Shown here: one piece after another, positions 20,860 through 30,883 of the stretch | Layout: the number at the start of each line of letters is the position of its first letter | Position numbering within the stretch: position 1 is the stretch's first letter | Assembly: GCA_002359495.1 (NCBI GenBank) | Contig: DENB01000097.1 | Coordinates: 11,394-75,393, forward strand | Direction of reading: 5' to 3' | Source: Enterobacteriaceae bacterium UBA2655 | GTDB lineage: Bacteria > Pseudomonadota > Gammaproteobacteria > Enterobacterales > Enterobacteriaceae | Length of the DNA: 64,000 bases | Position numbers and translations under genes: made by a program | Notes under the pieces: model-generated | Database searches by the model: none | What the model saw: only the letters and a program-made list of their open reading frames with translations | Told to the model about the DNA's origin: nothing

Positions 20860-21741
20860 TTACGCCTGCGGCGCGTTTTGCGCTTCGCCGTCCGGCTGTT
20901 TCACCTGATGCAGGTGAACATCCATCTGCGGATAAGGAATGCCGATGCCGTGCGCATCCAGCGTGCGCTTGAAGTTTTTCATCAGATCCCAGTAAACGTC
21001 CTGCAGATCGCCGCTGTTGCTCCAGCAGCGCACCACGAAGTTCAGCGATGAGGCCGCCAGCTCGTTCAGGCCAATCTGCACGCCGCGATCCTGCAGCACG
21101 CGCTGATCGGCATCCACCACCTCGCGCAGCAACTTGATGACCTGATCCACGTCCGCATCGTAGGCGACGCCGATGATGAATTCGTTGCGGCGCACCGGCT
21201 CGCGTGAAAAATTAATAATGTTGCCGGCGATGATTTTGCCGTTCGGCACTACAACGTATTTGCCATCGGCGGATTTCAGCGTGGTAGAGAAAATCTGCAC
21301 GTTCATCACGGTGCCCATTACGCCGCCGAGATCGACGAACTCACCGGCGCGGAACGGACGGAAGGTGACCAGCAGCACGCCCGCCGCCAGGTTAGAGAGC
21401 GAGCCCTGTAACGCCAGACCGACGGCCAGACCGGCGGCGCCCAGTACGGCGATGACCGAGGCGGTCTGCACGCCGACGCGCCCCAGCGCGGCGATTAATG
21501 TAAAGGCGATAACGCCATAGCGCACCAGCGCGGAAAGGAAATCAGCGACCGTCGCGTCAATATGACGTGCCACCAGCAGGCGGTTTATCCCGTTAGAAAT
21601 AATACGCGCCACAATCATCCCGACGATAAGGATGGCGATCGCCGCAATGATATTAACGGCGTAGCTCAGCAGCAGCGCCTGGTTGCGTACCAGCCAGTTA
21701 CCTGCGTTGCTGATTCCGTCAACGACATTTAAATCTTCCAT
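20860..21741 (-). CDS. mscS: small-conductance mechanosensitive channel MscS
   Basis: Heptameric inner-membrane channel that opens under membrane tension to release solutes after hypo-osmotic shock. The 293-residue protein has three membrane segments (about residues 25-50, 65-90, 95-128). The pore-lining TM3 shows the Gly/Ala pattern [19 protein letters not shown]. The cytoplasmic beta and alpha-beta domains follow (F-R-P-F-R-x-G-E-F-V-D-L). It is slightly longer than E. coli MscS (286 aa), with the extra residues in a Gln/Ala-rich tail. It sits between argO and fbaA as in E. coli. Confidence 0.95.
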   Translation of the reverse strand: MEDLNVVDGISNAGNWLVRNQALLLSYAVNIIAAIAILIVGMIVARIISNGINRLLVARHIDATVADFLSALVRYGVIAFTLIAALGRVGVQTASVIAVLGAAGLAVGLALQGSLSNLAAGVLLVTFRPFRAGEFVDLGGVMGTVMNVQIFSTTLKSADGKYVVVPNGKIIAGNIINFSREPVRRNEFIIGVAYDADVDQVIKLLREVVDADQRVLQDRGVQIGLNELAASSLNFVVRCWSNSGDLQDVYWDLMKNFKRTLDAHGIGIPYPQMDVHLHQVKQPDGEAQNAPQA

Positions 21742-21890
21742 TAGTTAGCCCTGTGTTGTTTACCCATGGGGAAATGACAAAACATTGCCAGAGAAGTTCC
21801 GACAACCCTGTCTAGAAGGTTAAGACATGATCAAAGGTTACGCCAAACTATGCCTGAATTCCCTGATCTTTACCGGGATAGCTGTATAAA

Positions 21891-21912
21891 AAAAGGCCCT
21901 TACGGGCCTTTT
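21891..21912. terminator. terminator downstream of fbaA
   Basis: Stem AAAAGGCCC-TTAC-GGGCCTTTT, followed on the minus strand by a T tract from the A-run at 21886-21894. It ends the epd-pgk-fbaA transcript. Confidence 0.9.
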
Positions 21913-21930
21913 GGTCTCTGTAACGAAAAA

Positions 21931-23010
21931 TTACAGCACGTCGATGGCGTTCAGCTCTTTGAACGCCTGCTCAAGGCGCGTCACCATTGAGCTCTGCGCG
22001 GAGCGCAGCCATACGCGCGGATCGTAATATTTCTTGTTCGGCTTATCGTCGCCTTCCGGGTTGCCCAGCTGCGCCTGCAGATAGCCTTCGTTCTTTTTGT
22101 AGTACTGCAGAATGCCGTCCCAGGTCGCCCACTGCGTATCGGTGTCGATATTCATTTTGATGACGCCGTAGCCGATGGACTCTTCGATTTCCGCAGCGGA
22201 AGAACCGGAGCCGCCGTGGAAAACGAAGTCCAGCGCGTTGTGCGGCAGGCCGTGCTTCTGGCTGACATATTCCTGAGAGTTTTTCAGGATAACCGGGGTC
22301 AGCTTCACGTTGCCCGGCTTGTAAACGCCGTGGACGTTGCCGAAAGAAGCCGCAATGGTGAAGCGATGGCTGATGGCGCTCAGCTTGGTGTAAGCGTAAT
22401 CAACGTCTTCCGGCTGGGTGTAGAGCGCGGAACTGTCGACGTCAGAGTTATCAACGCCGTCTTCTTCGCCGCCGGTCACGCCCAGTTCGATCTCCAGCGT
22501 CATGTTCAGTTTGGACATGCGCTCCAGGTATTTGCCGCACAGCTCGATGTTCTCTTCCAGCGACTCTTCAGAGAGGTCGATCATGTGAGAAGAGAAAAGC
22601 GGTTTGCCGGTTTTCTGGAAATGCGCTTCGCCCGCTTCCAGCAGTCCGTCGATCCACGGCAGCAGTTTTTTCGCGCAGTGGTCGGTATGCAGGATCACCG
22701 GCACGCCATACTGTTCGGCCATCAGATGCACATGCTGCGCGCCTGAAATAGCGCCAAAAATCGCTGCGCCCTGCGGCTTGTCGGTTTTAAAACCTTTGCC
22801 TGCGATAAAGGCGGCGCCGCCGTTAGAGAACTGTACGATAACCGGCGCTTTCGCTTTGGCTGCTGCTTCCAGTACCGCGTTGATGGAGTCGGTGCCGACG
22901 CAGTTTACCGCTGGCAGAGCGAATTTATTCTCTTTCGCTACCTTGAAGATTTTCTGTACGTCATCACCGGTCACTACGCCGGGTTTTACGAAATCAAAAA
23001 TTTTAGACAT
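21931..23010 (-). CDS. fbaA: class II fructose-bisphosphate aldolase
   Basis: Zinc-dependent aldolase splitting fructose 1,6-bisphosphate into the triose phosphates. The 359 residues from ATG 23010 equal the E. coli protein; a 12-codon extension was rejected. Zinc ligands are recognisable in L-H-T-D-H-C-A-K-K (about residue 108), F-G-N-V-H-G-V-Y (about 226) and F-H-G-G-S-G-S-S (about 264). It is the last gene of the epd-pgk-fbaA operon, 99 bases after pgk. Confidence 0.97.
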   Translation of the reverse strand: MSKIFDFVKPGVVTGDDVQKIFKVAKENKFALPAVNCVGTDSINAVLEAAAKAKAPVIVQFSNGGAAFIAGKGFKTDKPQGAAIFGAISGAQHVHLMAEQYGVPVILHTDHCAKKLLPWIDGLLEAGEAHFQKTGKPLFSSHMIDLSEESLEENIELCGKYLERMSKLNMTLEIELGVTGGEEDGVDNSDVDSSALYTQPEDVDYAYTKLSAISHRFTIAASFGNVHGVYKPGNVKLTPVILKNSQEYVSQKHGLPHNALDFVFHGGSGSSAAEIEESIGYGVIKMNIDTDTQWATWDGILQYYKKNEGYLQAQLGNPEGDDKPNKKYYDPRVWLRSAQSSMVTRLEQAFKELNAIDVL

Positions 23011-23109
23011 GGTTGTGTCCTGTTTGTCCTGTTTCGTTGGCCGCATAACGGATTCAACGCCCGTAACCGGGCCACTCTTCAGGCGACGCGCAGCGCCGCC
23101 CCTAAAGAA

Positions 23110-24273
23110 TTACTGCTTGGCACGCTCTTCCAGCATGGCCACTGCCGGCAGTTTTTTGCCTTCCACGAACTCCAGGAACGCGCCGCCGCCGGTAGAGATA
23201 TAAGAGATCTTATCTTCGATGCCGAACAGATCGATCGCCGCCAGCGTATCGCCGCCGCCCGCAACCGAGAACGCGTCGCTGTCCGCGATAGCATTAGCGA
23301 TGATTTCGGTGCCCTTACGGAAGTTAGGGAACTCAAACACGCCGACCGGACCGTTCCACAGGATGGTTTTAGCCTCTTTCAACAGCTTCGCCATCGCCTG
23401 CGCGGTTTCGTCGCCGAAGTCCATAATTTCTTCGTTATCCGCCACTTCGGAAACTTTTTTCACCGTAGCCGGCGCAGTTTCAGAGAATTCCGTGCCGACG
23501 CGTGAGTCGACAGGAACCGGAATGCCATGCTCATCGCGCAGTTTTTTCGCCGCTTCGACGAAGTCCGGTTCGTAAAGGGATTTACCGACGTTGTTGTCGA
23601 TCGCCACGAAGGTATTCGCGATGCCGCCGCCGACGATCACGGTATCGGCGATTTTCACCAGCGACTGCAGCACGTCGAATTTGGTAGAGACTTTAGAGCC
23701 GCCCACGACGGCAACCAGCGGACGCTCCGGGTTGCTCATCACTTTGCCCAGCGCTTCCAGCTCGGCGGAGAGCAGCGGACCGGCGCAGGCGATCGGCGCG
23801 AATTTACCAACGCCGTGAGTAGAAGCCTGGGCGCGGTGCGCGGTGCCGAAGGCGTCCATCACAAACACGTCGCACAGCGCGGCATATTTCTTCGCGAGAG
23901 TTTCATCGTCTTTTTTCTCGCCTTTATTGAAGCGGACGTTTTCCAGCACTACCAGTTCACCCGCTTCGACGTCGACGCCGTCCAGGTAATCTTTCGCCAG
24001 GGTGACTTTCGCGCCGTTCAGTTTCTCTTTCAGGTAGTTAACAACCGGCAGCAGGGAGAACTCTTCGTTGTATTCACCTTCGGTCGGACGACCCAGGTGA
24101 GAGGTGACCATCACTTTCGCGCCCTGTTTCAACGCCGCTTCGATGGTAGGCAGAGAAGCACGAATACGTGCGTCTGACGTCACTTTCCCTTCTTTCACTG
24201 GCACGTTAAGATCGGCACGGATCAAAACACGCTTGCCGGCAAGATCCAGATCGGTCATCTTAATTACAGACAT
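23110..24273 (-). CDS. pgk: phosphoglycerate kinase
   Basis: Glycolytic kinase forming ATP from 1,3-bisphosphoglycerate. The product has 387 residues. Signatures are R-A-D-L-N-V-P-V near residue 19, S-H-L-G-R-P near residue 59, [10 protein letters not shown] near residue 191, and the nucleotide-binding W-N-G-P-V-G-V-F-E and G-G-G-D-T blocks in the C-terminal domain. It follows epd by 51 bases. Confidence 0.98.
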   Translation of the reverse strand: MSVIKMTDLDLAGKRVLIRADLNVPVKEGKVTSDARIRASLPTIEAALKQGAKVMVTSHLGRPTEGEYNEEFSLLPVVNYLKEKLNGAKVTLAKDYLDGVDVEAGELVVLENVRFNKGEKKDDETLAKKYAALCDVFVMDAFGTAHRAQASTHGVGKFAPIACAGPLLSAELEALGKVMSNPERPLVAVVGGSKVSTKFDVLQSLVKIADTVIVGGGIANTFVAIDNNVGKSLYEPDFVEAAKKLRDEHGIPVPVDSRVGTEFSETAPATVKKVSEVADNEEIMDFGDETAQAMAKLLKEAKTILWNGPVGVFEFPNFRKGTEIIANAIADSDAFSVAGGGDTLAAIDLFGIEDKISYISTGGGAFLEFVEGKKLPAVAMLEERAKQ

Positions 24274-24324
24274 GGTGAACCCTCTCGTTGATTCTCATAA
24301 GTTTTGACAGACACAAACCGCGTC

Positions 24325-25344
24325 TTACCTGAAACCGCTTGCGGCCATCGCTAACGTCGTATCGAGCATGCGATTAGCGAAGCCCCACTCGTTGTCGCAC
24401 CAGACCAGGGTCTTGATCAGGTGCTGACCGCTGACCCGCGTCTGCGTGCCGTCCACTATGGCACTGTGCGGATCGTGGTTAAAATCTACTGAGACTAACG
24501 GTAATTCCGTATAGTCAACTATACCACTAAATACCCCCTCTGACGCGTTTTGCAGTAACGCGTTGACCTCGCACGCCTTCACCGCCTGACGCACGGAAAC
24601 GCTGAGATCGATGGCGGTAACGTTGATGGTCGGCACCCTTACGGCGATCGCTTCGAAGCGGTCGGCAAATTTCGGAAAAATGCGCGCAATGCCGACGGCG
24701 AGGCGCGTATCTACCGGAATGATCGACTGGCTGGCGGCGCGGGTGCGGCGCAGATCGCTGTGATAGGCGTCGATCACCTGTTGATCGTGCATCGCCGAGT
24801 GGATCGTCGTGACGGCGCCGCTTTCGATGCCGAACGCGTCGTCCAGCAGCTTGATCACCGGAATAATGCAGTTAGTGGTGCAAGATGCGTTGGAGACGAT
24901 GCGATCCATGGGTTTCAGCGCCTGTTCATTCACGCCGAACACCACGGTGGCGTCAAGATCGCTGCCGCCCGGATGGGAAAACAGCACCTTTTTCGCGCCC
25001 GCCTGCAAATGGGCTTCGCCATCGGCACGGCTGCCGTAAACGCCGGTGCAGTCCAGCACGATATCCACATTAAGCTCGCGCCACGGCAGATGCTGCAGCT
25101 CGGCCTGATGCAAAATGCGGATGGTATCTTCTCCCACCCACAGCAGATCGCGCTCCTGACGCACGTCAAACGCGAAACGGCCATGGCTGGTGTCATATTT
25201 CAATAAATGCGCCATGCCCGCGGCTTCGGCCAGTTCGTTAATCGCCACTACCGTAATTTCAGCCCGGCGGCCCGTTTCGTAAAGCGCGCGCAATACGTTG
25301 CGTCCAATACGGCCAAAACCATTTATCGCAACCCGAACGGTCAT
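24325..25344 (-). CDS. epd: D-erythrose-4-phosphate dehydrogenase
   Basis: NAD-dependent GAPDH-like enzyme that makes 4-phosphoerythronate for pyridoxal phosphate synthesis. The 339-residue protein has the Rossmann start [10 protein letters not shown], the catalytic Cys in S-N-A-S-C-T-T-N-C (about residue 155) and the C-terminal [12 protein letters not shown]. Placement upstream of pgk and fbaA, rather than alone, supports Epd over GapA. It is the first gene of the operon. Confidence 0.95.
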   Translation of the reverse strand: MTVRVAINGFGRIGRNVLRALYETGRRAEITVVAINELAEAAGMAHLLKYDTSHGRFAFDVRQERDLLWVGEDTIRILHQAELQHLPWRELNVDIVLDCTGVYGSRADGEAHLQAGAKKVLFSHPGGSDLDATVVFGVNEQALKPMDRIVSNASCTTNCIIPVIKLLDDAFGIESGAVTTIHSAMHDQQVIDAYHSDLRRTRAASQSIIPVDTRLAVGIARIFPKFADRFEAIAVRVPTINVTAIDLSVSVRQAVKACEVNALLQNASEGVFSGIVDYTELPLVSVDFNHDPHSAIVDGTQTRVSGQHLIKTLVWCDNEWGFANRMLDTTLAMAASGFR

Positions 25345-25600
25345 AACTCTCCTGCGGTAACTGCCTGAATAATGTGCCGATAGCCTGAGCGTTTCACCGA
25401 AGTTTGTACAGGAAATTCTTGTCCGCCTGCGGGCAGCGAAATCGAGCCGGAAGGCATGACTGAAACGGTTCAGCGAGGATAAAACAACTAAGGAATAACA
25501 GGAATGATTGCGATCAATTGCGCTGTTGATAATTGGATCTGTGTCACAAATTTACGCAATCAGGATTATTACTACAGGAATAATTCCGGGAAGAATAGAT
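25345..25600. promoter_or_regulatory. epd-pgk-fbaA promoter region with probable CRP site (25533-25550)
   Basis: Non-coding and AT-rich. On the minus strand TTTGTGACACAGATCCAA (25550-25533) has a perfect left CRP half-site TGTGA and a partial right half (TCCAA for TCACA), about 190 bases before the epd start. CRP and Cra act on this operon in E. coli. The promoter boxes themselves were not assigned. Confidence 0.45.
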
Positions 25601-25603
25601 AAA

Positions 25604-25630
25604 AAGGGCGACAACATCGCCCTTCGTTTT
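25604..25630. terminator. terminator downstream of tktA
   Basis: Stem AAGGGCGA-CAACA-TCGCCCTT at 25604-25624. The A-run at 25601-25605 becomes the T tract for tktA on the minus strand. Confidence 0.82.
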
Positions 25631-25678
25631 TAACGCCTTTCACCTCTATCGTCACGGACGAAAGGCGTTCAGACGCGA

Positions 25679-27670
25679 TTACAGAATCGATTTGGCGGTT
25701 TTTACCACGTTCTCGACGGTAAAGCCGAACAGGTCGAACAGCTTCTCAGCCGGCGCGGATTCGCCAAAGGTGGTCATGCCGACGATAGCGCCGTTCAGGC
25801 CGGTATATTTAAACCAGAAGTCAGCGATACCGGCTTCGATGGCGACGCGCGCGGAGACCGCTTTCGGCAGCACCGATTCACGATAAGCCGCATCCTGCTT
25901 GTCGAAAGCGTCGGTAGAAGGCATGGAAACCACGCGCACGTTGCGCCCTTCGCTGGAGAGCTGATCGTACGCCGCGACTGCCAGTTCTACTTCAGAACCG
26001 GTCGCGATCAGAATCAGCTCCGGCTGGCCGACGCAATCTTTCAGGACGTAACCGCCGCGCGCCACGTTCGCCAGCTGTTCCACGCTGCGATCCTGCTGCG
26101 CCAGATTCTGACGGGAGAAGATCAACGCGCTCGGGCCGTCTTTACGCTCAATGGCGTACTTCCACGCCACTGCGGATTCGACCTGGTCGCAGGGACGCCA
26201 GGTGCTCATATTCGGCGTAGTGCGCAGGCTGGCGAGCTGCTCGACCGGCTGGTGCGTCGGGCCGTCTTCGCCCAGACCGATGGAGTCGTGGGTGTAGACC
26301 ATCACCTGACGGATCTTCATCAGCGCCGCCATACGCGCCGCGTTGCGGGCATATTCTACAAACATCAGGAAGGTGGCGGTATAAGGCAGGAATCCGCCGT
26401 GCAGCGCGATGCCGTTGGCGATGGCGGTCATGCCGAACTCGCGTACGCCGTAATGAATGTAGTTGCCTGCCGCGTCGACGTTAATCGGCTTAGAGCCGGA
26501 CCACATCGTCAGGTTGCTCGGCGCCAGGTCGGCGGAACCGCCCAGATATTCCGGCAGCAGTTTGCCGAAAGCTTCGATGGCGTTCTGCGATGCTTTACGG
26601 CTGGCGATCTTAGCCGGGTTGGCCTGCAGCTGTTCGATATATTTCTGCGACTCTTCCTGCCAGTTAGCCGGCAGATCATTGCTCATGCGACGTTTGAACT
26701 CGGCAGCCAGCTCAGGATGCGCCTGCGCATAGGCGGCGAATTTCTCATCCCAGGCGGCTTCTTTGGTTTTGCCGGTCTCTTTCGCATCCCACTCGCTGTA
26801 GATTTCCTGCGGAATCACGAACGGCGCGTGTTCCCAGCCCAGCTGCTTGCGGGTCAGCGCGATTTCGTCTTCGCCCAGCGGCGCGCCGTGCGAGTCGTGA
26901 GTACCCGCTTTGTTCGGCGAGCCGAAGCCGATAACGGTTTTACACATCAGCAGAGAAGGTTTGTCGCTGACCGCTTTCGCTTCTTCGATGGCTTTTTTGA
27001 TCGCTTCCGCGTCGTGGCCGTCTACGCCGCGTACTACGTGCCAGCCGTAGGCTTCAAAGCGCGCGGCGGTGTCGTCGGTAAACCAGCCGTCGATATGCCC
27101 GTCAATCGAGATGCCGTTGTCGTCGTAGAAAGCGACCAGCTTGCCGAGTTTCAGCGTGCCCGCCAGCGAACAGACCTCATGCGAGATCCCTTCCATCATG
27201 CAGCCGTCGCCCATGAAGACGTAAGTATTGTGGTCTACGATCTCATGACCCGGGCGGTTGAACTGCGCGGCCAGGGTGCGCTCGGCGATGGCGAAGCCCA
27301 CCGCGTTGGCGATGCCCTGCCCAAGCGGACCGGTGGTGGTCTCTACGCCGACGGTGTAGCCATATTCCGGGTGACCTGGAGTTTTGGAGTGCAGCTGACG
27401 GAAGTTTTGCAGCTCGCTCATCGGCAGATCGTAGCCGGTGAGGTGCAGCAGGCTATAGATCAGCATCGAGCCGTGGCCGTTGGACAGAATGAAACGGTCG
27501 CGGTCGGCCCATTGCGGGTTAGTGGGGCTGTGGTTCAGGTAATCACGCCACAGCACCTCAGCGATGTCCGCCATGCCCATCGGGGCACCCGGATGTCCCG
27601 ATTTGGCTTTTTGTACTGCATCCATACTTAACGCGCGAATAGCGTTGGCAAGCTCTTTACGAGAGGGCAT
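25679..27670 (-). CDS. tktA: transketolase A
   Basis: Thiamine-diphosphate enzyme transferring two-carbon ketol units in the pentose phosphate pathway. The 663-residue product has the TPP motif [13 protein letters not shown] near residue 154, the N-terminal H-P-G-A-P-M-G-M block near residue 26, the catalytic Glu in V-R-E-F-G-M-T near residue 411, and [15 protein letters not shown] near residue 460. It is divergent from loiP, as in E. coli. Confidence 0.97.
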   Translation of the reverse strand: MPSRKELANAIRALSMDAVQKAKSGHPGAPMGMADIAEVLWRDYLNHSPTNPQWADRDRFILSNGHGSMLIYSLLHLTGYDLPMSELQNFRQLHSKTPGHPEYGYTVGVETTTGPLGQGIANAVGFAIAERTLAAQFNRPGHEIVDHNTYVFMGDGCMMEGISHEVCSLAGTLKLGKLVAFYDDNGISIDGHIDGWFTDDTAARFEAYGWHVVRGVDGHDAEAIKKAIEEAKAVSDKPSLLMCKTVIGFGSPNKAGTHDSHGAPLGEDEIALTRKQLGWEHAPFVIPQEIYSEWDAKETGKTKEAAWDEKFAAYAQAHPELAAEFKRRMSNDLPANWQEESQKYIEQLQANPAKIASRKASQNAIEAFGKLLPEYLGGSADLAPSNLTMWSGSKPINVDAAGNYIHYGVREFGMTAIANGIALHGGFLPYTATFLMFVEYARNAARMAALMKIRQVMVYTHDSIGLGEDGPTHQPVEQLASLRTTPNMSTWRPCDQVESAVAWKYAIERKDGPSALIFSRQNLAQQDRSVEQLANVARGGYVLKDCVGQPELILIATGSEVELAVAAYDQLSSEGRNVRVVSMPSTDAFDKQDAAYRESVLPKAVSARVAIEAGIADFWFKYTGLNGAIVGMTTFGESAPAEKLFDLFGFTVENVVKTAKSIL

Positions 27671-27946
27671 TTTCTACTCCAGGTCGGATTAATGCTTCGC
27701 CATCCCTAACTTATTGTAATTAATCAGTTATCAGGCAAAGCCGGAAAAAAGTCGCGCTTCAATGTACATGAAAAACAGGTCAAAAGTACATGGACGAACA
27801 TGCGATATCTTGCCGGGAATCATTGCAATTACAGCTTTGTCTGCTATGCAGCGCGCGGATGAGGCGCTATAACCGAAACCTTGCTCGCCTGACGCGATGT
27901 TCAGGTGTTTGTTTTTCTTACCTTGTTACTGAATGGAATAGATGAA

Positions 27947-28699
27947 ATGAAGATGCGAAATACCGTAGCGACACTGGGCCTGGCCGCGCTGCTGAGCGGC
28001 TGCCAGGGATTAGACAATAATGCGTTGCTGACCTCCGGCTCGCAGGTTTTTCAGGCCTACACCCTGAACGACGATCAGGTGAAGCAGCTAAGCAATCAGT
28101 CCTGTGAGCAGATGGATAAAGAGAACCAGCTCGCTCCGGCAAGCAGCGAATATCAACAGCGTCTGAATAAGATCGCCGCTGCGCTGGGCGATAACATCAA
28201 CGGCACGCCGGCCAACTATAAGGTTTACCTGACGAAAGACGTTAACGCCTGGGCGATGGCGAACGGCTGCATCCGTGTGTATAGCGGTCTGATGGATATG
28301 ATGAGTGACGATGAGGTAGAGGGCGTGGTCGGCCATGAGATGGGCCACGTGGCGCTCGGCCACACCCGCAAGGCGATGCAGCTGGCGTTGACCACGACCG
28401 CCGCGCGCACCGCCGTATCTTCAGTAGGCGGCGTAATAGGCTCGCTGACGCAATCTCAGCTGGGCGAGCTAGGCGAAAAGCTGATCAATGCGCAGTTCTC
28501 GCAAACACAGGAATCACAGGCGGATGACTACTCTTACGACCTGTTGAAGAAACGTGGTATCAACCCGAACGGTCTGGTGACCAGCTTTGAGAAACTGGCG
28601 AAGCTGCAGGAGGGAAGCCAGAGCAGCATGTTTGATTCGCACCCCGCTTCCGAGGCGCGCGCAGAGCATATTCGCGAGCGCATCGCAGCCGATCGCTAA
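27947..28699 (+). CDS. loiP: LoiP (YggG), outer-membrane M48 metalloprotease lipoprotein
   Basis: Zinc endopeptidase anchored in the outer membrane, upregulated at low osmolarity in E. coli. The 250-residue precursor starts at 27947 (an ATG two codons later is possible). Its lipobox L-L-S-G-C gives an N-terminal lipidated Cys at residue 19. The zinc motif H-E-M-G-H is near residue 134, and the third ligand Glu is probably in Q-E-S-Q-A-D-D-Y near residue 193. The C-terminal H-P-A-S-x-x-R-A-x-H-I-R block closes the M48 domain. The first 276 bases of intergenic sequence before it hold the tktA/loiP promoters. Confidence 0.94.
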   Translation: MKMRNTVATLGLAALLSGCQGLDNNALLTSGSQVFQAYTLNDDQVKQLSNQSCEQMDKENQLAPASSEYQQRLNKIAAALGDNINGTPANYKVYLTKDVNAWAMANGCIRVYSGLMDMMSDDEVEGVVGHEMGHVALGHTRKAMQLALTTTAARTAVSSVGGVIGSLTQSQLGELGEKLINAQFSQTQESQADDYSYDLLKKRGINPNGLVTSFEKLAKLQEGSQSSMFDSHPASEARAEHIRERIAADR

Positions 28700-28705
28700 C
28701 CTTTA

Positions 28706-28751
28706 AGCCCGCTCGTTGGTCCACGTAGGGAAAACGAGCGGGCTGGCTTTT
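28706..28751. terminator. terminator between loiP and the yidB-like gene
   Basis: Twelve-base perfect stem AGCCCGCTCGTT (28706-28717) / AACGAGCGGGCT (28733-28744) with a 15-base loop, then GGCTTTTATT. Confidence 0.85.
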
Positions 28752-28778
28752 ATTCGGCCACAAAGGTTAAACGGGCGC

Positions 28779-29183
28779 TTACTGCTTAAACAGGCGCCCG
28801 ACCATGTTTCCCAGGTCCAGCCCGTTCTCATGCATCGTCTGCTCGTCAAGCCGTCCCTGCGGCGACATGCGGTCAATCAGCTCCGGCAGCAGCGAGGCCA
28901 GCGTGCCGGACGCGCATTTCACATCCGTCCCCAGCTTATCCGCCAGCGAGCGAAGCTCTTCCTGACCGAATGCCGACTGGATTTCATCGCTGCTGACTTT
29001 TTGGTTCGCGCCGGTGCCGATCCAGGAGGCGAAAACATCCGCCAGTCCGCCCTGCTGAAACTTATGCAGCAGCACTTCGATACCGCCCTGCTCCTGCACC
29101 CAGTTCCAGATCGCGTGCAGCTGCCCCAGGTTACTACCTTGTTCGCCGCGTGACGAACCGAACAGCTCATCTAACAAGCCCAT
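28779..29183 (-). CDS. YidB-like DUF937 family protein
   Basis: Small (134-residue) protein of unknown function resembling E. coli YidB. It shares the opening M-G-L-L-D-E, W-V-Q-E-Q-G-G-I-E-V-L-L-H-K-F near residue 29, the Gly-rich turn G-G-L-A-D-V-F, and the later L-P-E-L-I-D-R-M-S-P-Q-G-R. No signal peptide or membrane segment is apparent. In E. coli yidB lies elsewhere, so this gene is an addition between loiP and speB or a relocated copy. Whether a second copy exists in the genome cannot be told from this window. Confidence 0.85.
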   Translation of the reverse strand: MGLLDELFGSSRGEQGSNLGQLHAIWNWVQEQGGIEVLLHKFQQGGLADVFASWIGTGANQKVSSDEIQSAFGQEELRSLADKLGTDVKCASGTLASLLPELIDRMSPQGRLDEQTMHENGLDLGNMVGRLFKQ

Positions 29184-29252
29184 AGCGGTTTCCTCATTAT
29201 TACCTCAACGTAACAAAGTGTAGCCGCCGGGCGACGTCATCGCCGTGACGGT

Positions 29253-30173
29253 TTAGCCTTTATTGCTCGCCTGCACATGCAGCATATCCAGCGCCAGGGT
29301 GGCCGCCGCCAGCGACGTCAGGTCGGCATGGTCATAACCCGGCGCCACTTCCACCAGATCCATGCCGACAATGTTCATCCCTTGCAGGCCGCGGATCAGC
29401 TTGGTCGCCTTATCGGTGGTCAAGCCGCCGATCACCGGCGTGCCGGTGCCAGGCGCATGCGCCGGGTCCAGACAGTCGATATCAAACGTCAGGTAAACCG
29501 GCAGATCGCCCACGGTGCGTTTTACCTCAGCCAGGATATCGTCCACGCTGCGATCGTTTACCTGCGCCGCATCCAGCACGTTAAAACCGAGGCTCTTATC
29601 AAACTCGGTGCGAATGCCGATCTGTACGGAGCGTTGAGGATCAATCAGCCCCTCTTTCGGCGCGGTGAAGAATATGGTGCCGTGGTCGAAGGTCGGGCCG
29701 TTGGAATAGGTATCGGTATGGGCGTCAAAATGCACCAGCGCCATCTTACCGAAATGTTTCGCATGAGCGCGCAGCAGCGGCAGCGTGACGTAATGGTCGC
29801 CGCCGAAGGTCAGCATACGCTTGCCGTTCGACAACAGTTTTTCCGCGTGCGCCTGCAGCTTGTCGGAGAGATCCTGCGAATCGCCGAAGGCGTAAACCAG
29901 ATCGCCGCAGTCAACCACCTTCAGGCGCTGACGCAGATCGAAATCCCAGGGCCAGCGGCACCCTTCCCACGCCAGGTTAGTAGAAATTTGACGGATCGCG
30001 CCCGGCCCCAGACGGCTGCCCGGACGACCTGAAGTCGCGGCGTCAAAAGGCACGCCGGTGATCACCCACTCGGCATCGCTGTCGTAAGGCTGAAAGTTGA
30101 TCGGAAAACGCATAAAGCCGAAGGCGTTTGAAACCAGAGAGTTGTCGTACTGATTGCCGAGGGTGTTGTACAT
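29253..30173 (-). CDS. speB: agmatinase (agmatine ureohydrolase)
   Basis: Manganese enzyme hydrolysing agmatine to putrescine and urea. It works directly after SpeA, whose gene lies 16 kb away across the capsule locus instead of next door. The 306-residue product starts at 30173 (M-Y-N-T-L-G-N-Q-Y), equivalent to E. coli M-S-T-L-G-H-Q-Y. Metal-binding motifs are G-G-D-H-Y-V-T-L near residue 122, D-A-H-T-D-T near residue 148, and [17 protein letters not shown] near residue 229. It has its own promoter 130 bases upstream, followed by a terminator-like hairpin. Confidence 0.96.
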   Translation of the reverse strand: MYNTLGNQYDNSLVSNAFGFMRFPINFQPYDSDAEWVITGVPFDAATSGRPGSRLGPGAIRQISTNLAWEGCRWPWDFDLRQRLKVVDCGDLVYAFGDSQDLSDKLQAHAEKLLSNGKRMLTFGGDHYVTLPLLRAHAKHFGKMALVHFDAHTDTYSNGPTFDHGTIFFTAPKEGLIDPQRSVQIGIRTEFDKSLGFNVLDAAQVNDRSVDDILAEVKRTVGDLPVYLTFDIDCLDPAHAPGTGTPVIGGLTTDKATKLIRGLQGMNIVGMDLVEVAPGYDHADLTSLAAATLALDMLHVQASNKG

Positions 30174-30232
30174 GAGTCGTCCTCTATAGATCCGTGGATC
30201 GGGCCAGGCCCGCATGCCTGTTAAGGTATAGA

Positions 30233-30278
30233 TGAAAAAAATCCCCTCCGCGTCGTTAAACCCGACGAGGAAGGGATT
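30233..30278 (-). terminator. intrinsic terminator or attenuator in the speB leader
   Basis: On the minus strand a long hairpin (arms 30278-30273/30245-30240, 30271-30269/30249-30247 and 30267-30263/30055-like inner arm at 30255-30251, loop 30262-30256) is followed by seven T. It lies between the speB promoter and the speB start, so it would stop most leader transcripts unless read-through is controlled. Confidence 0.7.
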
Positions 30279-30302
30279 GAGGGTATCTGGTAAATTACGC
30301 TG

Positions 30303-30331
30303 ATTATCCTGGAGAAGCGGGAACGCTGCAA
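30303..30331 (-). promoter_or_regulatory. sigma-70 promoter upstream of speB
   Basis: TTGCAG (30331-30326) and GATAAT (30308-30303) are separated by exactly 17 bases. The predicted start is near 30296, about 125 bases before the speB ATG. Confidence 0.65.
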
Positions 30332-30811
30332 TGATGAAAGATGATGAAATCGTGGCGCATCGGGTTTTATGGTACCGATTTCATTAAAGCGCGCAAAAAA
30401 GACAATCGTGCTATTGAAACAGGCTCACAGACGCTGTGAGAAAAATTAACAACCCACCTATAAAATATATAAAGATCAATCAACTAACCTCAAAACCACA
30501 CCAAACCCCTCGATAGGATTAACAAATTGTTAGCAGTCCATTAATAGAAGAAAACGGTTAGGAAAAATCTTAAACAATCGGTAATTTACCCCCACAAATT
30601 TTGATAAATATTTACAGACTTTTCAGAGCAACTGGCTTGATTTGAATTGTGTAGTTTCGCTGAGTAACGATTGTTAAAGGCGGAATTAAGGCAAATTTTT
30701 CAACGTATATTGCGGATTAACTCCTCGTTTCATGCGTTACCTTTGCTGAAATATTCAGCATTTCTCCCTTTGTCTGCTGATAAGACCTCCCCCTACTCCG
30801 CTCATGATGTT
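30332..30811. other. AT-rich non-coding region upstream of kpsM
   Basis: About 480 bases without a credible gene, clearly more AT-rich than the spe genes. It presumably contains the kps region 3 promoter well upstream of JUMPstart, giving a long leader as in E. coli. I could not place the promoter boxes with confidence. Confidence 0.6.
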
Positions 30812-30850
30812 CAGCGCATTGGTTGCTGTTAAGCCACGGGCGGTAGCGTA
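30812..30850 (+). promoter_or_regulatory. JUMPstart sequence with ops element (RfaH recruitment)
   Basis: The 39-base block carries GGTTGCTGTTAAGCCA followed by CGGGCGGTAGCGTA. The core GGCGGTAGCGT (30839-30849) is the ops signal at which RNA polymerase pauses and recruits the antiterminator RfaH. JUMPstart elements sit upstream of long surface-polysaccharide operons. Here it is 33 bases before kpsM, so kpsM-kpsT and the serotype genes should depend on RfaH. Confidence 0.92.
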
Positions 30851-30883
30851 CAAAAAATCCTCTCTTCTTAAGAGTTTTACATA

